Source: Megascapheus bottae
Taxonomy: Eukaryota > Chordata > Mammalia > Rodentia > Geomyidae
Assembly (NCBI GenBank): GCA_024803745.1
Contig: JANJXV010000013.1
Location: 54,778,501-54,842,500 of the forward strand
Reading direction: 5' to 3'
Length of the DNA stretch: 64,000 nt
In this document: piece by piece, positions 47,212 to 64,000 of the stretch
How positions within the stretch are numbered: the stretch's first letter is position 1
How the letters are laid out: each line of letters begins with the position of its first letter
The notes under the pieces: model-generated
Databases searched by the model: none
Seen by the model: only the letters and a program-made list of their open reading frames with translations
Told to the model about the DNA's origin: nothing
Made by a program: the position numbers and the translations under genes

Positions 47212-48285
47212 GACAGGCACTTGGGTGACAGGAGGACAGGAGCCAGTGAACGGGGAGGTGGTGGACACAGGCACTTGGGTGACAGGAGGACAGGGGCTGG
47301 TGAACGGGGAGGTGGTGGACACAGTCACTTACATGACAGGAGGACAGGGGCCGGTGAACAGGGAGGTGGTGGACACAGGCACTTGGGTGACAGGAGGACA
47401 GGAGCGGGTGAACGGGGAGGTGGTGGACACAGGCACTTGGGTGACAGGAGGACAGGAGCTGGTGAATTGGGAGGTGGTGGACACAGTCACTTGCATGACA
47501 GGAGGACAGGGGCCGGTGAACGGGGAGGTGGTGGACACAGGCACTTACATGACAGGAGGACAGGGGCCAGTGAACGGGGAGGTGGTGGACACAGGCACTT
47601 GCATGACAGGAGGACAGGAGCTGGTGAACGGGGAGGTGGTGGACACAGGCACTTGGGTGACAGGAGGACAGGGGCTGGTGAACGGGGAGGTGGTGGACAC
47701 AGGCACTTGGGTGACAGGAGGACAGGAGCTGGTGAACGGGGAGGTGGTGGACACAGCACTTGCATGACAGGAGGACAGGAGCTGATGAATGGGGAGGTGG
47801 TGGACAGTCACTTACATGACAGGAGGACAGGGGCTGGTGAACAGGCAGGTGGTGGACACAGTCACTTGGGTGACAGGAGGACAGGAGCTGGTGAACGGGC
47901 AGGTGGTGGACACAGTCATTTGGGTGACAGGAGGACAGGAGCTGATGAATGGGGAGGTGGTGGACAGTCACTTACATGACAGGAGGACAGGGGCCGGTGA
48001 ACGGGGAGGTGGTGGACACAGCACTTGCATGACAGGAGGACAGGAGCTGATGAATGGGGAGGTGGTGGACAGTCACTTACATGACAGGAGGACAGGGGCT
48101 GGTGAACAGGCAGGTGGTGGACACAGTCACTTGGGTGACAGGAGGACAGGAGCTGGTGAACGGGCAGGTGGTGGACACAGTCATTTGGGTGACAGGAGGA
48201 CAGGAGCTGATGAATGGGGAGGTGGTGGACAGTCACTTACATGACAGGAGGACAGGGGCCGGTGAACGGGCAGGTGGTGGACACA
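47212..48285. repeat. 54-bp minisatellite, about 20 copies, in NDUFS8 intron 1
   Basis: The unit contains CACTTGGGTGACAGGAGGAC, followed by AGGAGCTGGTGAACGGGG and AGGTGGTGGACACAG. Units vary between 51 and 54 bases. Variants (TTGCATGAC, TTACATGAC, GGGCAGG) order into a larger block of about 265 bases that is repeated (47757 and 48022 onward). As 54 is a multiple of three, both strands show repeat reading frames of about 250 codons that are not genes. Confidence 0.96.
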
Positions 48286-48504
48286 TGGGGAGCAGGAGCT
48301 CTGGGGATGGATTTCACAGGCTTCTGAGGAGGTGAGACGCGGGGTTCACGAGGTCTCCCTGACTCAGCCCAGGCAAGGCAGGTCAGACTGGAGAGCAGAG
48401 AGGAGCCACCCCACTGACAGGAGTGGGGTCATACTGTGATGAATACCAGAGTTTGTGTGCTTACCCTTTCTCCCCTTCTCCCTTCCTCTCTCCTGCCTCT
48501 ACCT

Positions 48505-48695
48505 CCATGATCCCTGAGCTTTTATGCTCAAGGCTGGCACTCTGCCATTTGAACCACCACTTCACTTCCAGCCTTTTGAGGCTTAATCAGCCATAGTGTC
48601 ATGGACTTTCCTTCCTTGCTAGTTTTGAAGGGAGCTCCTTAGACCTCAGTCTCCTGAGGAGTTAGGACTACAGGCGTGAGTGAGTCGTCGGTGCC
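48505..48695 (-). mobile_element. Type B SINE directly before NDUFS8 coding exon 1
   Basis: Inverted, diverged copy ending about 30 bases upstream of the splice acceptor at 48727. Its sequence probably makes up the branch-point region. Confidence 0.65.
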
Positions 48696-48727
48696 TGGCT
48701 TCACCTTTCTCTTTTCTGTGCCCCCAG

Positions 48728-53058
<4,331 letters not shown>

Positions 53059-53094
53059 TGCCCCTGCTGCCCGCCTGCCGCAGCCCTGCGGCCC

Positions 53095-53100
53095 AATAAA
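53095..53100 (+). promoter_or_regulatory. NDUFS8: NDUFS8 polyadenylation signal AATAAA
   Basis: Canonical hexamer 37 bases after the stop, implying a very short 3' UTR. Confidence 0.85.
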
Positions 53101-54900
53101 CAGATCTGACCCTGCTGTGCCTCCTGTCCCGCCTCCTGTGGTCCAGGACCAGCCCAACCTTCCCCTTCTCCACACTTCTGCCCTGTATCTTCTCCAGTGT
53201 GGCCGTGCTGAAGGTCACCTTGCCCCTGCTTTTTCCACTGTTCTGGTGTCTGGGGGAGGGGCTGAGTCGTGCTGGCACTGAGGGCTCCCTGTGGCTTCAC
53301 ACTCTGGGTACTTGGAGCCTCCCAAGGCCTGGGAATGAGGTACCTCTAGGAACTCAGAAGGGCCAGGGTGTGACAGTCATGAGGAGGTGACTGCCCTGAG
53401 CTGTCTTTGCCACATCCCCTTTTCACAGGCCTGCACCAGGCCATCACCTGGCCACATGACTTCCTGCCTTGTCAGTCCTAGCAAAAGGGGGTGTAGTTCC
53501 CTCTGGAGCCACTTTGAATAGTAACCGGCCAGCCCTGGAGCGTGGTGCCCAGGCTTGTTGAAGGATCGCCCTTCCTTAGCAGGAAGTCACAGGCTTAGGT
53601 GAAATGCCTGGCTTGAGTCTCAAAGTGTATATACAGTGACAAACTCAGGACTCAAAGACTCCGTCCCCACCCTTCCCAAAAGCGCCTTTCACGAAATAGA
53701 AGTTTTCCAAGATGCACGTTGACAAGGACAGCGGTGCTCTTTGGGCCAGTGAGTAGGGAATGCCCCTAGACAGTCACGTTAGCCCTTCGTCACAGAGCCA
53801 GGCCTGCCAAAGAACTGCAGCTCATTTCCACACACACCCCCCCAAATCCCTTGCTGACACTTGGGGCTGACCTTTGTCACCTCAGGGCTAACCTTTGTCA
53901 CTTCATGGTGCAGATACGGCCCAGGCCCTCCACTGGCCTCAGTGCTCAAGGATTGGGACTCGAGGGCCATGGGCACAGGTGAGTGGAAGTCAGAAGTCCT
54001 GAGTGAGTCCTGCACTGCTGGTGCAGGGGGCGTCTGAGGCGGTACCTCCCTCCCTGAACGCAGGCCAACAGGCCGGGTAAGCACCTCTAGTTTTCCTGGT
54101 GAGAACCCCCATTCACAGCGCCCAGATACTGGAACATTTGTGTTAATTGTGGGGCAGCCTCTGCCCAGCTGGGACTGTGGCACTTTCTGATAACACTCAT
54201 GACAAAATGCAATGGCTAGTTTTCCCTGCCCTAGGAAGTGTTGGCTCTGGGTCCCTCTGGCTGTGATGCATAAGTACTTGGCCCTCGACTTTCTGAGGAC
54301 AGACCTCGCTCATGGCTGTTTCTAGGCCTCACTCAGGAGCTCTGTGCCCCCATCGTGCGCCCCTTCCTCCAGGCCCTTGCTGACTGTGTGGGGTTGAGGT
54401 ATCACCAGAGCTGAGGGCCTCTTGGCCCTCTGCCCCTTGTCCAGAGTACAGAGACCATGCCGTCCTAGTCCCAGTTCCTAGACACTGGTACGGGGTTGAG
54501 CCTCGCCGGTGAGTGCCAGCCAGCCCTGGTGCTCCGGGGGGACCTTCCCAGGCCACTAGGGTCAGGGCTCTGTGCGGGAGGGACCTTTCCAATGCCCCGC
54601 TGCCACTGAAGTAAGGCCCGAGAGGGGCGGCTACTCCCAGCCCTACCCCTGCCATCACAGAAGACTGGCCAGGAACGTAGCCCCAGTCCCAGTGGTCAGA
54701 GCAGGGCAGTCAGTGAGCACTGGGCAGGGGTCCCGGAAGTGGAGGGGAATGCGGGGTACAGAGGGGCTCCTGGCCCAGCAGCCTAGGTCCAGAGAGGCCC
54801 CATCACTGGTGGGGCTGTGAGCACTCTAGGTAGGAGGGAAGGCGAATTCCTCCCATCAGGGGGCCCCAGCCATCCCCCTGCAGCACGGGGTCAGAACCGT
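53101..54900. other. SINE-free spacer between NDUFS8 and TCIRG1
   Basis: No exon, RNA or transposon recognised. The absence of SINEs contrasts with the rest of the window and may reflect regulatory constraint. Confidence 0.5.
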
Positions 54901-54904
54901 CACC

Positions 54905-55152
54905 CTAAGGACTAGCGCCCCCCCCTCCCCGCCCCCCCGCCCCCCCGCCGTGAGACTGGAGACTGGGGCGGTGGGCGTGGCCTGCGCGCCGCGAGCGGGC
55001 AGCGCGTGTGGGCGTGGCCTGCGCGTGCTGGGCGTGGCCTGCGCGCGGTGGGCGTGGCGCCTCGCGGCCACGCCCCGGGCTGGAATTAGCTGCGCGGACC
55101 GTGGCGGGAGGCGCAGATCCGGCCTCGAACAGCGGGACGGCGCGCCCTCGGG
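54905..55152 (+). promoter_or_regulatory. TCIRG1: TCIRG1 promoter and inferred non-coding exon 1
   Basis: CpG island after a poly-C/G stretch. GGGCGTGGC (a KLF/Sp box) occurs four times: 54973, 55010, 55030 and 55050, the last three exactly 20 bases apart. A candidate exon end is the GTGAGT donor after 55152. Human TCIRG1 also has a non-coding first exon. The transcription start is not determined. Confidence 0.6.
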
Positions 55153-56654
55153 GTGAGTGGAGGCCCCCTCTGCCCGCCACCCCTTCCCCTGCCCGAGGAC
55201 GGGGTCCTGGCGCCTACCCAGCCGTGAAGGTGGAGGCCACTCCCGCGGTCACGCCGCCGGGGCGGGGGGAGTGCAGGGGAGGCCGCAAAGAGCAGGAGGG
55301 TGGGGTGGTACCCCAACAACTTCGGAGCCCCCCGCCTGGCCTCTGCTCAGAGCGCCTTGTTGGAAGGACGGAGCCCATTTTACAGATGAGGAAAGTGAGG
55401 CTGGACCGTCCTGTAAGTGGCGAGCCCCAGCGCCGAACCCCTCCTCCGGGCCCCCCTCCCGCCCTGGCTTTCCCCGCTGGGCCGGAGCCGGGGAGGCGGG
55501 GCCTGGAAGAGCGGCCGGCGGGCGGGCGGGCCGGCTGCAGGAACCCGAGGAGGGCCCGGGACCAGGAAGTGGCCTGTGTCCTGGAGACCGACCTCCGGAC
55601 CTCCTAGAGCCCGTGGGCCAGGGTCTCCGCCCCGAGGTTAGCCCACGTGGCCTGGCAATCTCACTGGGGCCCCTTCTGGCTAGGGCAGGGACTGAGGGAC
55701 TGGGGCCAGGGTGGGATGAAGCCAGAGGAGACCAGAACAGGAACTTGCACACCTGCACCCTGGTCCTGGCCCTTGCCTGGCTGTTTCCCCCACGGGTCTC
55801 AGCCTGAGGTGGTCTGGAGGACTGGGCTCAGTGCCCCTCCCCCTGCATGGCTGTTGGGGACTCCCGTGAGGAGGTCTGGGTGAAGGGTGGGGGAGGAGGA
55901 GCTCTAGTTATTCTTTTGTCACCTCCTTAGTCAGATCCTGTCTCTACCAGGGGTGTCCAGGTCCCATTCAGGAGGAAGTGGAGGCCGAGAGAGCGTAAGG
56001 GACTTGCCCACACAGTGACACAACATGGGCAGTGCCAGACCCTGGGGCTACAGCCATGTCCTGGGGTAGTGGGGTAACAGGCCCCACCCTCCCAGTCCCT
56101 GCCCATCTGCAGTCCCTGGCTGTCAGGGATTCTGTTATTTCCCAAGTAGAGGGAGGGCTGCAAGTTCCTATTCAGAGTTAAGCAACCAGGTTGGCAGGGG
56201 GGGGGGAGGATTGCCAGTGAGCCAACCAGACAGCAGGCAGGGCCTGGCCTCAGCCGTGCCTGTCCCCTCCACCCTACGCTGAGTGTTGAGGTCTCTGAGT
56301 CCCACAGAGGGCTCCTGGTTCAAGAGGAGTGGGTAGAGAGGTGGCAGGGCCTGCTGGAGGCCATCCTATCCCACCCTGTGGCCCAGCCCTTTCTGCCTGT
56401 CTACCTGCCAGCCTGCCTCAGTCTAACAGTTTTCACTTCCATTAGTTTCAACACTTGCCATGAGTAACTGCACCCTGGAAGCAGGCCTCAGGGGAAGCCT
56501 CAGCCGCTACCCCCCAGCCTGGCCACTCAGGCCCAGGAGAGCTTCCTTTCCATCTTTCAGCCTTTGCCACCCATCAGGAGGCTGAGGGATTCCCTGTTCC
56601 ATCCTGAGTTCTGTCCTGGTATGCCAGACTGGCCAGGCTGGACTGAAGGGTCAG
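55153..56654 (+). other. TCIRG1 intron 1, SINE-free GC-rich part
   Basis: No further exon recognised. It is CpG-rich to about 55600, then unique sequence. Confidence 0.5.
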
Positions 56655-56872
56655 AAAGTGTGTGGTGGCTCACGCCTATCATCCTAGCTACTCAGGAGGC
56701 TCAGATCTGAGGATCAAGGTTCAGAGCCAGCCTGGGCACAAAAGGACTTGAGACTCTTCTCCAATTCAAATGGGAAGTGGGGCTTGGCTCAAGGGTAGGG
56801 CTGTAGCCTTGAGCTAAAGACTCAGGGACAGCGCCCAGGCTGAGTTCAAACCCGATGACCCACAAAAAGAAA
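56655..56872 (+). mobile_element. Type B SINE in TCIRG1 intron 1
   Basis: Complete; head reads TGTGGTGGCTCACGCCTATC. Confidence 0.82.
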
Positions 56873-57101
56873 AAAGGCAGAGAGGAAGGTAAGCAAGTCA
56901 GAGGAGCGGGCCAAGCCACTGATGCCAGAAGCCACTGGGGACAGGGTTTGTGGTTGGCTGTGGAGCCAGCCAACGTGGCTCCCCGTGCCATACACTGTTT
57001 ACTTCCTGTGGGCCTCAATCCCCCATCGCCCTTTCTGGGACCAGTCAACACTTTCCAGGATTGTGTGAACTGACCAGCATTCCCCTCCCCGCCCCAGAGC
57101 C

Positions 57102-64000
<6,899 letters not shown>

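Noticed and set aside
47195..48244. Repeat proteins of about 250 codons on both strands
   Set aside because: They are products of the 54-bp minisatellite, whose period is divisible by three. They sit in an NDUFS8 intron.
47212..48285. CRISPR-like array
   Set aside because: The whole unit is repeated with only point variants; there are no unique spacers, and the genome is mammalian.

Overview
The window is mammalian nuclear DNA. It holds five genes in the order and orientation of human 11q13.2: ALDH3B2-like (-, partial), UNC93B1 (-), ALDH3B1 (+), NDUFS8 (+) and TCIRG1 (+, partial). Every reading frame is built from short exons with GT-AG introns, and more than 50 SINE copies lie between and inside the genes. 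One SINE family is a dimer of an ID-like (tRNA-Ala-type) left half and a second tRNA-like right half. It resembles the IDL-Geo element described in geomyoid rodents (kangaroo rats, pocket mice, pocket gophers), so a rodent of that group is the best guess. The species cannot be read from the sequence.

Layout. 1-1158: 5' coding exons of the ALDH3B2-like gene, running off the left edge. 1.2-20.3 kb: a repeat-rich intergenic block with many SINEs, an old L1 cut into pieces across about 10.0-15.35 kb, a second L1 3' end at 5.15-5.96 kb and a possible solo LTR near 12.1-12.7 kb. 20.3-30.4 kb: UNC93B1, with a 40-bp minisatellite in intron 7 and about 1.5 kb of GGGGCA/GGGGGCA repeat in intron 2. 30.5-30.9 kb: a GC-box minisatellite just upstream of UNC93B1. 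31-37.6 kb: divergent intergenic DNA with nested SINEs. 37.6-45.95 kb: ALDH3B1. 46.4-53.1 kb: NDUFS8, with a CCAAT-rich CpG promoter and a 54-bp minisatellite in intron 1. 53.1-56.6 kb: SINE-free, with the GC-rich TCIRG1 promoter. 57.1-64.0 kb: TCIRG1 up to about residue 637.

The genes are neighbours rather than a functional unit. The two ALDH3B enzymes oxidise lipid-derived aldehydes at membranes. UNC93B1 escorts nucleic-acid-sensing Toll-like receptors to endosomes. NDUFS8 carries two 4Fe-4S clusters of mitochondrial complex I. TCIRG1 is the a3 subunit of the V-ATPase that acidifies lysosomes and the osteoclast surface. The four genes whose full or extended coding sequence is visible look intact; splice phases add up, and UNC93B1 (592 aa), ALDH3B1 (468 aa) and NDUFS8 (210 aa) have near-standard lengths.

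The most notable signals are a probable recent gene-conversion tract between ALDH3B1 and the inverted ALDH3B2-like paralogue, confined to one exon and its donor flank; the large G-quadruplex-prone array inside UNC93B1; tandem arrays next to three promoters; and two SINE families that share one tRNA-like right half. No prokaryote-style system, CRISPR array or novel protein gene was found. The very long open frames at 28-30 kb and 47-48 kb are tandem-repeat artefacts.
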